Counted from the stretch's first letter, positions 19,735 through 28,496 are shown. The stretch: 64,000 nt of DNA from Okeania sp. SIO2C9 (GCF_010672455.1 NZ_JAAHGO010000003.1:1-64000); one strand, 5' to 3'. Notes: generated from the sequence alone by a model not told the origin. Translations and numbers: made by a program.

Positions 19735-19872
19735 AGTATTTCCGTTTGTCATCTGGAAGCAAACAGCTTTTGAAGATAATAACTTACTAAGGTTAGTCGA
19801 TTGCCTTTTTCTTTCGGTGCGGAATGGGGAAGCAAACATGAGTCTATCCCACTAATATAAAATCCGGTTGAA

Positions 19873-19955
19873 CAGTCGTCCGCAGCGACGAAGCGGAAGC
19901 AATCTCCTCAAACCCTGAGATTGCTTCCTTCCACGCAGTGACCGTCGCAATGACT
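19873..19955. repeat. Hairpin repeat with GTCATTGCGA-type ends, copy 1
   Basis: The centre is a perfect stem, GGAAGCAATCTC (19895-19906) with GAGATTGCTTCC (19917-19928). The outer arms carry gtcgtccgcagcgacg and accgtcgcaatgac. Related sequences are at 52084-52159 and 37872-37903 (partial). Confidence 0.65.
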
Positions 19956-19988
19956 TAGCTATAGTAATTATCCGGATTCTATATAATC

Positions 19989-20077
19989 AGGACTTACGCA
20001 AAGACACTGTGTATAGAGTCCAGTAACTATTGGACAATAGTTATGAGTACTATATATAGCGTATCTGCGTAAGTCCT
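19989..20077. mobile_element. Short inverted-repeat element, AGGACTTACGCA family, copy 2
   Basis: AGGACTTACGCA (19989-20000) and TGCGTAAGTCCT (20066-20077) form perfect 12-bp terminal inverted repeats. The interior includes a further palindrome, aactattggacaatagtt. No ORF. Confidence 0.65.
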
Positions 20078-20257
20078 AATAATATGATTTTTGTGTAATT
20101 CACTATTTTTATAGAACCTGAATATATTGGATACTTTCGGTGCGATAATGAGTTAATAACTCATAGCTGATAGCTGATAGCTGACTGCTGTTTGCGCAGC
20201 ATTCTGTAGGAAATACTTACATTAAAATATAGAAAATATTTAAGTCAGATAATTACG

Positions 20258-21193
20258 ATGAAAAAGTTTTTATTGGTAACAGTTATTAGTAGTTTTATTT
20301 CTATCTTAAATCTACAATTTAAGCCTGCTCTAGCTAATCGAATTACTAGAGCTGATTATAATAATTTAAAAATTGGTATGACCTATCAAGAAGTCAAGCA
20401 AATATTGGGAAGAGAAGGCAAAGTTTATACAGAATATAATAGCCCAACAACAGAAAATTTTGGTGTAGCATATCGCTGGCTAAATAATGATAATACAGGT
20501 ATAGTTGCAGTATTTAATTCAGAGAATAAACTGATTAAATTATCTGCTCAAAATTTGAACGCGACTAACTTCGGAGTTAATCGAAAACCTCCTGTAGTTA
20601 CCAGTACAGATTTTGAAAATATTAAAGTTGGGATGACTTATGATGAAGTTAGAGAAATTATTGGTAGTGAAGGAATAAAACAACCCACAAGAGATAATCC
20701 TTTAACTAATGCTAATACTGTTGCATATAATTGGGTTAATCCTGATGGTACAAGTATGAGTATAATTTTTGATTCTAATCAGAAAGTGGTTACTATTCGG
20801 ACTAAAAATATGAATACTTATAATTTTGGTAATCCTTTCTGGAATCAACCCAAACCAGTTTATTCAATTACCCGACAAAAATATGAAAGATTGCAGTTAG
20901 GGATGACATACCAAGAAATAAGAAATATTCTTGGAGCAGAGGGAGAAATAGACCCCGAATTTGACTCAGAAGCTTTTGTACAATCAAGAGAAGCAAGGGA
21001 AATGCAAGTTAATAATACTCTTGGTAGAGAACAAGAAGTTACATCAGATGAGTCACAAGCAGAAAATCAAATTAAGGGTGCTTATGAATGGAAAAATCCT
21101 GATGATACAGGCATAAAAATAGTCTTTAATATGCAAGACCAAGCAGTTGCTATATATACTTCTGGTTTAGATGTAGGACTTCCTTACAAATAG
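20258..21193 (+). CDS. Secreted protein with three BamE/BLIP-like repeats
   Basis: 311 residues. A signal peptide is clear (KKFLLVTVISSFISIL, cleavage near ALA at about 26). Three repeats of about 80-90 residues follow. Each begins T-x-x-x-[YF]-x-x-[LI]-x-[LVI]-G-M-T-Y-x-E-[VI] (for example YNNLKIGMTYQEVKQILG, FENIKVGMTYDEVREIIG, YERLQLGMTYQEIRNILG) and ends in a Y-x-W then VFNSxxKxxxI strand pattern. This is the pattern of the BamE/SmpA and beta-lactamase-inhibitor-like fold. Such proteins act in the envelope as scaffold or inhibitor modules; the partner here is unknown. The third repeat carries an acidic insert of about 40 residues. No neighbours suggest a pathway. Confidence 0.8.
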   Translation: MKKFLLVTVISSFISILNLQFKPALANRITRADYNNLKIGMTYQEVKQILGREGKVYTEYNSPTTENFGVAYRWLNNDNTGIVAVFNSENKLIKLSAQNLNATNFGVNRKPPVVTSTDFENIKVGMTYDEVREIIGSEGIKQPTRDNPLTNANTVAYNWVNPDGTSMSIIFDSNQKVVTIRTKNMNTYNFGNPFWNQPKPVYSITRQKYERLQLGMTYQEIRNILGAEGEIDPEFDSEAFVQSREAREMQVNNTLGREQEVTSDESQAENQIKGAYEWKNPDDTGIKIVFNMQDQAVAIYTSGLDVGLPYK

Positions 21194-21800
21194 ACATCTT
21201 CACCAAAAGAGGGAGTAGGGAGTAGGGAGTAGGGACGTTGCATGCAACGTCCGTACAGGGAAATAATTGATAATTTCTTTGGGATAACTGATTTTATTTT
21301 TGATGATTAGAGATGTCTAATCGTGAAAATTTAGCCTAAAAATTGTCGTTTAAAGGCTCCCATTTTAAGGGGATAATAAAGAAAAAATTTCCTTTGAGTC
21401 AATTCTCTTCTTTTAAAGGAGAGGTAATTATTAATTATTAATTGTCGAACATATTTATATAGCGTTTTCAAATGATGTGTCAAACAACAGCTAGTTATTT
21501 ACTAACAGTAAAAAGTTCGGCAAACCTTCTTACCGAGTTATTAATAATTAATAATTAAATAATTCGCGCCTTGAAGCCTCCCCTTTTAAGGGAAAAAAGC
21601 GGTCGAGGGATGGCGAGGTCTCCTCGCCATATCCAATCGACCAAGAGAAAAGAAATAATATCTCCTTATATTAAATTCCGTAGCGGTTTTAACCAGAGGT
21701 AATTATCAATTATTCATTATCCATTATCAATTAATGAACTGTTGCCTGTTGCCTAAAAGCGACCATGTTTTTTTACGCAACTCTAATGAAATTACTATAT
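21194..21800. repeat. Intergenic repeat cluster upstream of coaX
   Basis: In order: a GAGTAGG heptad tract (21211-21232) running into the GTTGCATGCAAC palindrome (21229-21256); a partial composite repeat (about 21345-21440, ggctcccattttaagggg to ggagaggtaatta); a full composite intergenic repeat (about 21563-21740); then ATTATC-rich heptads. No gene is visible. Confidence 0.65.
21563..21740 (+). repeat. Composite intergenic repeat, copy 1
   Basis: It reads cgcgccttgaagcctcccc ... gatggcgaggtctcctcgcc ... ggttttaaccagaggtaatt, ending in runs of attatcaatt. Other copies are at about 26410-26580, 35893-36180 (reverse), 47663-47935 and 60180-60380. The part ggcgaggtctcctcgcc is itself a hairpin. 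Confidence 0.75.
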
Positions 21801-22598
21801 ATGTCTGAAAATCAAGAATGGCTCGGTTTAATGATTGGAAATACCCGGTTACACTGGGGATATTTTGTGGGTGCAATACTTCAGAAAACCTGGGATATAG
21901 ATCGTATTCAAGATTTGGAAAATCAGGGAAATATTAATGGAGAAACAGTAGTAATAAAACTACTCAAAAGTATATTAGAAACTCAGAATATAAAATTCAA
22001 TCATCAGATGCCTTTATTAATAGCATCAGTAGTTCCTCAACAAACAGCACTTTGGCAAACTTATCCTTGGTCTGATATGATTACTTTAGAAAAACTACCG
22101 CTGCAAGGACTTTATCCTACCTTGGGAATAGATAGAGCTTTAGCGGTTTTGGGTGCAGGCACAAAATTGGGTTGGCCTGTGCTAGTAATAGATGCTGGTA
22201 CAGCAATTACTTTTACTGGTGCTGATGTCCAAAAAAAAATAGTGGGGGGGTCTATTTTACCAGGGTTAAGGTTGCAATTATCATCTTTGATAGCAGGAAC
22301 AGCTATGTTACCTTTGGTCGATATACCAGTAGAGTTACCTCCACGGTGGGCAAAAGAAACAGCAACAGCCATTCAAAGCGGGGTAATATATACAGTATTG
22401 GCAGGTATGCAAAATTATATTGTTGCTTGGCGAGAAGAATTTCCTGAAGGACAAATAGTGCTGACAGGAGGCGATCGCATCTTATTATTAACTCATTTCA
22501 CAAAACTTTTTCCTGAGTTAGGTGCAACTATCATTGATGCACCGGAAGTAATTTTTTGGGGTATAGCAAAAATTTGGGGTTTGCACATTATGAAATGA
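21801..22598 (+). CDS. coaX: Type III pantothenate kinase CoaX
   Basis: Phosphorylates pantothenate in the first step of coenzyme A synthesis. I place the start at the ATG at 21801 (MSENQEWLGLM), giving 265 residues, which is usual; an upstream in-frame ATG at 21765 would add 12 residues with no family match. ASKHA-fold motifs are visible: IGNTRLHWG near the N-terminus, VIDAGTAITFTG and GGSILPGLRLQLSSLI in the middle, and VLTGGDR near the C-terminus. The N-terminal motif reads M-I-G-N-T, where most CoaX proteins have D-x-G-N-T. It is a single gene. Confidence 0.9.
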   Translation: MSENQEWLGLMIGNTRLHWGYFVGAILQKTWDIDRIQDLENQGNINGETVVIKLLKSILETQNIKFNHQMPLLIASVVPQQTALWQTYPWSDMITLEKLPLQGLYPTLGIDRALAVLGAGTKLGWPVLVIDAGTAITFTGADVQKKIVGGSILPGLRLQLSSLIAGTAMLPLVDIPVELPPRWAKETATAIQSGVIYTVLAGMQNYIVAWREEFPEGQIVLTGGDRILLLTHFTKLFPELGATIIDAPEVIFWGIAKIWGLHIMK

Positions 22599-23088
22599 TA
22601 TTGCCAAAAATTAGTTTAGATTTTGACTAAAAAAACCTAATATTAATCATTCTAGCAATTGATTAATCCAACATTCTGTTCATCAAAAATCTAACATCAT
22701 TCGTCACTATGCAACGCCAAAATTTAGCGTCAAATATACTAATTTAAAATATAAAAATAAGGTGTTGGTGAATTTAGCTATGATTTTCGTGGCTGTAAGA
22801 ATAGGTAGGAACGTAATATGCAACGTCCGTACAGTACAGATTAGTTCGTTCAGTATGTTGTTCGGGAACAAGTAATGAAAGGGGTATTAATAATTCTTAT
22901 GTTGATTACGGTTAGTCCAAATATTTTAATTCTTATGTTGATTCACCAACGCCAAAAATAAATATAAGTAATTTGCTCGGTAAAATAATATATTAATAAT
23001 AGATTAATATAATTCTGCCCTTACTATACTATCTCATTAGTAGGAGAGTATTTTAGTCCACTTATCAAATCAAAGGAATAAACAGAAT
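22599..23088. other. Intergenic region holding a MITE-like element
   Basis: Apart from the element at 22761-22953 there is an isolated gcaacgcc (22711-22718) that matches the terminus of that family, but I found no partner. AAGGAATAAACAGA precedes the ATG at 23089 as a weak ribosome-binding site. Confidence 0.5.
22761..22953. mobile_element. MITE-like element, GGCGTTG family, copy 2 (193 bp)
   Basis: The left end GGTGTTGGTGAATTTAG pairs with the right end, whose complement reads GGCGTTGGTGAATCAAC. The flanks are an exact 8-bp direct repeat AAAAATAA (22753-22760 and 22954-22961). Nested inside at 22805-22832 is a copy of the GTTGCATGCAAC palindrome, slightly diverged. An internal repeat, aattcttatgttgatt, occurs twice near the right end. 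No ORF. Confidence 0.85.
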
Positions 23089-23958
23089 ATGACAAGTTCG
23101 GAAACCCTTGATTCTCAGTTAAATATCAAGGCCGATAATTATAAATCTCCACCATCCAGCCCACGTATCCTATCATTTTTGAGAATATGTGAATATATAT
23201 CTTTTTCTACTATTATTGGCTCAGGAATTGGTGTTTATTTATTTTCAGATCAGATTAAATTGTCGATAGTTTTAGCAGTTTCTATTGCTTTGTTTATTTT
23301 TTTGTATCTCCTAAATCGGCAATTACAAATCAACTACACTAAAACAATCAAGGATTCTGATTTACTTAAAAAAGCAACCTTATACGGTAATGTTTTACAA
23401 CTAGAAAATTCTCCAGAAAATATTCAGATAACTCAAGAAGTAGAAAAAGCTTTACGTTATACTCAAGAGTTAATAGACGATTACAAAAAGACCAGGAAAA
23501 AAGCTAGAAATATCTACTATATTTTGCAGTTAGGCACAATAGTTTTTTCGGGAGTTACCCCCATTTTAGTCCTTGTTGATAAATTGGAAACTGGTCAGGC
23601 TTGGTTAAAATGGTTACCTGTAATTTGTCCAGCGATCGCTTCTATAGTTGCTAGTGTTGTAACTTCATTTCCTTTCCAAGAAAATTGGATTTCTGCTAAT
23701 CGAGTTGTGGAACTCTTAGAAGCAGAACAGGAGAAATTTATCTTAGGTGCAAATGTATCTTATAGAATTTATGATGTAGAAGATACAACTGAACGTGGCA
23801 AAAAAGCTAGAAATTCTATAGCTAATTTTATTACTAAGGTAAATACTATTCATCTCAAACAAGTAGAAGGACAGGAATCAACACAACAGGAAGAAAAAAA
23901 GGAAGAAAAAAACAACTTATCTGCTGAACAGGCAAAATCCTTGTTAAAGAATACCTAA
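23089..23958 (+). CDS. DUF4231 / SLATT-type membrane protein
   Basis: 289 residues. Two pairs of membrane segments are visible: about 43-90 (ISFSTIIGSGIGVYLF, LSIVLAVSIALFIFLYLL) and about 155-205 (LGTIVFSGVTPILVLV, WLPVICPAIASIVASVV). They are separated by a long amphipathic helical region containing YKKTRKKARNIYYILQL, the mark of DUF4231. The C-terminus is cytosolic and Glu/Lys-rich. DUF4231 belongs to the SLATT group, whose members were predicted from gene context to be membrane effectors in conflict systems. Here no nucleotide-sensing or nuclease gene is adjacent, so the role is open. Confidence 0.75.
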   Translation: MTSSETLDSQLNIKADNYKSPPSSPRILSFLRICEYISFSTIIGSGIGVYLFSDQIKLSIVLAVSIALFIFLYLLNRQLQINYTKTIKDSDLLKKATLYGNVLQLENSPENIQITQEVEKALRYTQELIDDYKKTRKKARNIYYILQLGTIVFSGVTPILVLVDKLETGQAWLKWLPVICPAIASIVASVVTSFPFQENWISANRVVELLEAEQEKFILGANVSYRIYDVEDTTERGKKARNSIANFITKVNTIHLKQVEGQESTQQEEKKEEKNNLSAEQAKSLLKNT

Positions 23959-23980
23959 AAAATATAGTTTTGAGAATCAA

Positions 23981-24001
23981 GGGAGGAAACAAAAACCTCC
24001 C
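23981..24001. terminator. Hairpin between the SLATT gene and the SLH gene
   Basis: GGGAGG (23981-23986) pairs with CCTCCC (23996-24001) over an A-rich loop, 22 bp after the stop codon. There is no T-run after it, so it may be a weak terminator or only a stabilising stem. Confidence 0.4.
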
Positions 24002-24028
24002 TGAAAAATAGCAACTAAATTTATATTA

Positions 24029-25462
24029 ATGAATATGTTATTAAATAGACCTTCTATATTTACCAGTTTAACTATTTGTTTATTAATGTCAGTCAGTGCT
24101 TGTGCAAATAATCCCTCAAGTAAAGAACTAGAAAAAATTTTAGCTGCAGACCCCCAGTTAAAAAATAACCCTCCTTTTAACCAATTAGTTCAAAACACCA
24201 CTCAAAACAACCAACAACCTGAACAACCAACACAAATTCCGGCTGATTTTCCTTCAGAAATCTCTCCATATCCTAACTCCGAATTAATTGAAAAATCCGA
24301 ACAAGAGCAAAAAACAGTTTGGAGTAGTTCAGACCCTACTAATGTAGTCCAAAATTTCTATCAAAAAGAATTTCGAGACAAGAATTGGGAAATTATTAGC
24401 GAACCTACCGAAGAGGGTAGTGGATCTCTGGTGGCAGAAAAAAATGATTTGCAGGTAGAGGTATCCCTCAAACCAAGCCAAACTCCAGGAACAGCAACAG
24501 AATATGAGATAGACTATCAATCCAAGAATGAAGAAACTACTAATATACCCTCGCCTCCACCCGTCCCAGTTTCTCCATCAACTATCCAGCTAGAAACTCA
24601 GCCATCTCCCAATTTCACAGCATCACCTATTCCTGAGCCATCTCCAACTACATTATTCCCGGCACCTTTGCCCACTCCCGGAGTAGCCGCGTTACCGACT
24701 CCTACACAATTCCCTCCCGGTAATATAACCCCAGTGCCGATACCCACTTCTCCAGAGTCCCCTGTCTTGAAAAAAGCTATTAGAGATGTGCCTTTAGGAT
24801 TACGTCAATACATAGCAGATTTGTCCAAACTGGGAGTATTTCAGCAGCCACAACCCAAAAATCAAGATAATCCAGATACTACTACTCTTTTAGTCGATCC
24901 TCAGAATATTGTTACTAGGCGGGAATATGTTCGGTGGTTGGTAAATACTAATAATAAGATTTTTACTAATAATTCTGCTAAACAAATCCGATTAGCAGGG
25001 GTCAATGAAACACCAATTTTTGAAGATGTCCCGAAAACCGACCCAGACTTTGCCATAATTCAAGGTTTGGCAGAAGCTGGTTTAATTCCTAGTCCTTTGT
25101 CTGGAGATACTAATGTAGTTAAATTTCGTCCAAATGATTTTTTAACCCGTGAGGATTTGATTATGTGGAAAGTACCTCTAGATTTTCGCAAGCCATTGCC
25201 AGAGGCCACAGTGGAGAAAGTTAAAGAAGCTTGGGACTTTCAAGATGCTTCTAGGATTGACCCTGCCGCTTTAAGAGCTGTATTGGCAGATGCTCAAAAT
25301 AATTTTTCTAATGTTAGGCGGGTTTTTGGTTATACTAAATTGTTTAGGCCAGATAAAACAGTGAGTCGGGCTGAAGCTGCTGCTGTTTTATGGTATTTTG
25401 GAGACCAAAAAGAGGGTATATCGGCTCAGATGGCTTTACAACAAAGCCACAATCTTCAGTAG
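24029..25462 (+). CDS. Lipoprotein with proline-rich linker and S-layer homology (SLH) domains
   Basis: 477 residues. The N-terminus is a lipoprotein signal: hydrophobic SLTICLLMSVSAC with lipobox VSAC and the lipidated Cys at residue 25. After an acidic, Gln-rich region (about 60-180) there is a Pro/Ser/Thr linker (about 180-245). The C-terminal half contains SLH-type segments (LSKLGVF, ILRREYVRWLV-like, FRPNDFLTREDLIMWKV, FRPDKTVSRAEAAAVLW). SLH domains bind peptidoglycan-linked polymers, so the protein is probably anchored in a membrane by lipid and to the wall by SLH. No Shine-Dalgarno sequence is clear; a second ATG two codons on is equally possible. Confidence 0.82.
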   Translation: MNMLLNRPSIFTSLTICLLMSVSACANNPSSKELEKILAADPQLKNNPPFNQLVQNTTQNNQQPEQPTQIPADFPSEISPYPNSELIEKSEQEQKTVWSSSDPTNVVQNFYQKEFRDKNWEIISEPTEEGSGSLVAEKNDLQVEVSLKPSQTPGTATEYEIDYQSKNEETTNIPSPPPVPVSPSTIQLETQPSPNFTASPIPEPSPTTLFPAPLPTPGVAALPTPTQFPPGNITPVPIPTSPESPVLKKAIRDVPLGLRQYIADLSKLGVFQQPQPKNQDNPDTTTLLVDPQNIVTRREYVRWLVNTNNKIFTNNSAKQIRLAGVNETPIFEDVPKTDPDFAIIQGLAEAGLIPSPLSGDTNVVKFRPNDFLTREDLIMWKVPLDFRKPLPEATVEKVKEAWDFQDASRIDPAALRAVLADAQNNFSNVRRVFGYTKLFRPDKTVSRAEAAAVLWYFGDQKEGISAQMALQQSHNLQ

Positions 25463-25561
25463 TCAAGATAGTCAAACAGTTTAGCGAAAATTTTTTTTTC
25501 ATACCCCTTGACATTTATTTAGGAATTCGCTAACTTAGTAAGAGTGAAAAGAAACAAACAA

Positions 25562-25634
25562 GCCCCCATCGTCTAGAGGCCTAGGACACCTCCCTTTCAC
25601 GGAGGCGACAGGGATTCGAATTCCCTTGGGGGTA
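25562..25634 (+). tRNA. tRNA-Glu (UUC)
   Basis: 73 nt fold as a complete cloverleaf. The acceptor stem is GCCCCCA with TGGGGGT, including a G-T first pair as in other cyanobacterial tRNA-Glu. The D-arm contains CTAGAGGCCTAG. The anticodon stem CCTCC/GGAGG has loop CTTTCAC with anticodon TTC at 25596-25598. The T-arm is AGGGATTCGAATTCCCT. The discriminator is A and CCA is not encoded. In cyanobacteria this tRNA also feeds tetrapyrrole synthesis through glutamyl-tRNA reductase. Confidence 0.97.
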
Positions 25635-25912
25635 TAATAAATTAAGGATAGCAGAAATATTAATTCTGTTATTTTTTGTTTTTTTGGGGAAAATAGTCAT
25701 AGTCAAGGTCAATATCAGGGGAAGAAGGAAGAAGAAAAAATCTGGCGTTCCCTGAGTTTTAAACTTTTTATATATCCTAGCATTTCCTTCGATTGCTATA
25801 TCAGTTAGCGTCTTGTATCAGAGGCTATCATTACCTCCTGCAATAGGGAGGCAAGAAGATGCATAATTTTCTTTTTTATCCCCTTATACCAGTTTGAAAA
25901 AAGAATGCTATA

Positions 25913-26024
25913 GGCGTTGCTGAATCAAGGGATGAATCTTTTTGGAACAGGTACATCTGATCTTTCATACTTCTAACTTCTTTTTTCTCCAAGACTACAA
26001 TTCATCCCACAAATATGCAACGCC
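25913..26024. mobile_element. MITE-like element, GGCGTTG family, copy 3 (112 bp)
   Basis: Starts GGCGTTGCTGAATCAAGGGA, whose first 17 bases equal the inverted right end of the element at 4987-5125. The right end ends GCAACGCC. TGCTATA flanks both sides (25906-25912 and 26025-26031), a 7-bp duplication. No ORF. Confidence 0.75.
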
Positions 26025-26409
26025 TGCTATAAAAAGTGCATCTTGATTCGGATATGCTTAAAAATAACTTCTCCAGTTCATTTTAGATGGTTATATCTAT
26101 AGTTTTCCCTTTTTTTTCAATATTTATTCCTTCTTGCTTCTTCCTTCTTTCGTACGGACGTTGCATGCAACGTCTATTTGTAACAAACGTTGATCAAATT
26201 AGTATTATACCAAATTCAAAAAAGGTAGTTACACCTTAATCTATATTTTTGGCCTTAAATAGAAAATTTTCTCACTTTTATAATTCAAATAATCAGTTAT
26301 TAAACAGTAAGGACTCGTGTAAAAATAACCATTAGAGTTTTTTTGATGGAAGCTGTATTTCACAATTTATCCCAGATAAAATTTGTACAACTTATTTTTA
26401 CCGAAAAAT

Positions 26410-26580
26410 TGTGGGTATGCGCCTCCCCTTTTAAGGGAATAATAAGCGGTCGTTTGCGCAGCATGACCTAGGATGGGATGGCGAGGTCTCCTCGCCATAT
26501 CCAATCGACTCCTGTGAAAAAAAATTTTCATGAATTTGTTAATCCTCTTCAATTTCTTTTCAAGGAGAGGTAATTATTCA
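26410..26580 (+). repeat. Composite intergenic repeat, copy 2
   Basis: Begins gcctccccttttaaggg, carries the gcggtcgtttgcgcagcat repeat and the ggcgaggtctcctcgcc hairpin, and ends ggagaggtaattattcatt. The downstream half differs from the other copies. Confidence 0.7.
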
Positions 26581-26788
26581 TTATTCATTATTCATTATTC
26601 ATTATTCATTGTTGAAATAGCTCCTAAGTTAAATTGATAATAATTAAAAAATCAGTTATCATCTTTAATTAACTAAAAAAAGTATGACATTTTGTCATAG
26701 ATAAAAATCAGATCAAAGCAGTTGTAATTTCAGAAATTCAGTGCTATTATCTCCATGATTAATTTACTGAAATTTAGGCATTAATAAT

Positions 26789-27475
26789 ATGATCTTCAAA
26801 AGATTAAAAACTACGGGTATTAGCTGTTGTGCAACTTTAGCGATACTATTTGTTGGTAGTGGGCAAACTAACGCAGCAACAATTACTTATGATTTTGAAA
26901 TATATGATAATTCCAATCCCAACACTTGTACTTCTCCATTGAGTGCGGGTAAATGTTTCATGGAAAATGGGTTTAATGTAGCAGCATTTTCAGCACAGGA
27001 AATAGGCAGTTCATCAGCTTATTTTAGTGATACTTCACATTTTCATGCTCGTCAGAATTATGAAGCTCAACATTTTACTAATGAATTAGGACTTTTAGGT
27101 TCATTTATCACTTTAAAAAATGGTGGCATCTTCTCTTTAAAAAGTTTAGATTATCAATTGCGGAAGAATGAAAATGCAATTACTGGTTATACAACAGATG
27201 ATACTAAAATCTTGATTTCCACAACATTTGATCCAACAATGCAAGTTTCTGGTCAATTTATAGAATATTCCATTGGTAACGATATATCCTTGCCTTTTGA
27301 AACTCTATCAATAGATGGTTTTGAAAATATTACTCAAATTTATATTGCTAGTTCTGGTGATGTAAACTTTGATAATATAATGTTAACTCCTGTTCCCGAA
27401 CCTACTTCAATATTAGGTTTATTAGCTTTCGCAACATTCGGCGCTACTTCTATGTTTAAGCACCAAGATAATTGA
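26789..27475 (+). CDS. PEP-CTERM sorting-signal protein
   Basis: 228 residues. An N-terminal signal peptide (TTGISCCATLAILFVGSG, cleavage near NAA at about 31) precedes a beta-rich domain beginning TITYDFEIYDN. The C-terminus has the PEP-CTERM signature: VPEPTS, then a short hydrophobic segment (ILGLLAFATFGATSM), then the charged end KHQDN. The family is sorted by exosortase to the cell surface or exopolysaccharide. The domain itself resembles the carbohydrate-binding or matrix domains common in such proteins but I cannot assign it. No exosortase gene is in the window. Confidence 0.85.
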   Translation: MIFKRLKTTGISCCATLAILFVGSGQTNAATITYDFEIYDNSNPNTCTSPLSAGKCFMENGFNVAAFSAQEIGSSSAYFSDTSHFHARQNYEAQHFTNELGLLGSFITLKNGGIFSLKSLDYQLRKNENAITGYTTDDTKILISTTFDPTMQVSGQFIEYSIGNDISLPFETLSIDGFENITQIYIASSGDVNFDNIMLTPVPEPTSILGLLAFATFGATSMFKHQDN

Positions 27476-27854
27476 AGAAGTTTGTAGGTTGTAGGTTGTA
27501 GGTTCAATCTTAAATTGGAGTTGATATAAAATCCGGTATCATCGGCATTATTAAGTATTCAAGAATGGTTTTCCGACCGTTTCCCCCTACTAACGATGCT
27601 GGTAGTAAAGGAAATTATATCATTCCAGTTAAATATTAATCTCTCTTTACTCTTTCCTCTTCCCTGCTGTCCAGAATAGGTTTTGTGCCTCATTAAGTTG
27701 GAAATTGCTGTAATATGATACCTCAATAAACTTGTCTTCACCGCAGATGAGGTGTGGGGTTTTCAACAAGAGTTGTTCCACAATAATGCTATGGAAAAAT
27801 CTACTTCCTAATACCTAAAATTAAAAACGCCAGGGCAGGGTAGCGACGATAATA
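27476..27854. other. Intergenic region between converging genes
   Basis: A GTAGGTT heptad tract (27483-27503) follows the PEP-CTERM gene directly. An aaaatccggt motif (27528-27537) recurs in several other gaps (19860, 37860, 37948, 45145). No gene is visible. Confidence 0.45.
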
Positions 27855-28325
27855 TTAATGATTAGATGGTCTATTTTTTTGCGTTCGAATAATCCAGAAA
27901 CTAATGGATAGAGCAATAATAGCAAATCCTAATCCGATTAAATCTTCTCCTGTTTTTTTATCAATATCAAAGATAATAATTTTCCTAGCTACAGCAATTA
28001 AAGAAGTAGCAATTACTAACTCTACTTGAAAGACGTGCTTGCGGAGATAAGCTGTAACATTTTCTAAAATTTCTAGGGCAATTAAAATATTTAAAAATAG
28101 TCCAAATATTTCAAATAATGTATCTTTAAACAAAGGATGAGATGTAAAAAAAAGTTGTTGAGAGATAAAAACTATCACGTCAAAGACAGCAAAAATAATT
28201 ACAGCTATCAATGCTAAAGATAGAATTTTAGATACTATGACTTCTATATTTTCAACTAATCCTAGAAAAAGATCATCTTTTTCAGGAAGAAAAATATTCT
28301 TGAGAGTTTTAAGGAAATTCTTCAT
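27855..28325 (-). CDS. PsiE-like (phosphate-starvation-inducible) membrane protein
   Basis: 156 residues, with four hydrophobic segments: about 28-50 (ILSLALIAVIIFAVFDVIVF), 70-90 (DTLFEIFGLFLNILIALEIL), 105-122 (VELVIATSLIAVARKIII) and 130-148 (LIGLGFAIIALSISFWII). The ELVIATSLIAVARKI segment and the layout fit the PsiE family, named after an E. coli gene induced by phosphate starvation. The biochemical role is unknown. I do not see a PHO box upstream. The start is ATG at 28325. It lies 171 bp downstream of the small membrane gene, in the same direction. Confidence 0.75.
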   Translation of the reverse strand: MKNFLKTLKNIFLPEKDDLFLGLVENIEVIVSKILSLALIAVIIFAVFDVIVFISQQLFFTSHPLFKDTLFEIFGLFLNILIALEILENVTAYLRKHVFQVELVIATSLIAVARKIIIFDIDKKTGEDLIGLGFAIIALSISFWIIRTQKNRPSNH

Positions 28326-28496
28326 TTTTATATTTAGTTATATTATTTGAATCAATATTCTACTCTCTATTCCCTATGCCTGATAATTACAGTTGTGCAA
28401 CATTCTTTAATCTAATTGGTATTAGGGACTTGAGTTCGGATTCGGAAACTGAGAGAATGTTATTTTTTGTTTTTAACTTTTTGAGTGTGCAAAACT

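Larger units (their letters stand above)
25635..26788. other. Long intergenic region full of repeats
   Basis: Contains GAAGAAG tracts (about 25717-25738), a GGCGTTG-family element (25913-26024), a GTTGCATGCAAC palindrome (26152-26174), a composite intergenic repeat (about 26410-26580) and an ATTCATT heptad tract (about 26575-26610). Text near 26025-26100 (aaaaagtgca ... atatgcttaaaaataactt) resembles 19490-19545 in inverse orientation. No protein gene is visible. Confidence 0.6.

Noticed and set aside
19651-19839. Small minus-strand ORF in the pyrFE downstream gap
   Set aside because: It is made of two copies of the TTTCCTACGGAATGCT repeat and has no ribosome-binding site or known domain.
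22711-22718. A further GGCGTTG-family element end (gcaacgcc)
   Set aside because: No partner end in the right orientation and no flanking duplication within about 300 bp; may be chance or an old remnant.
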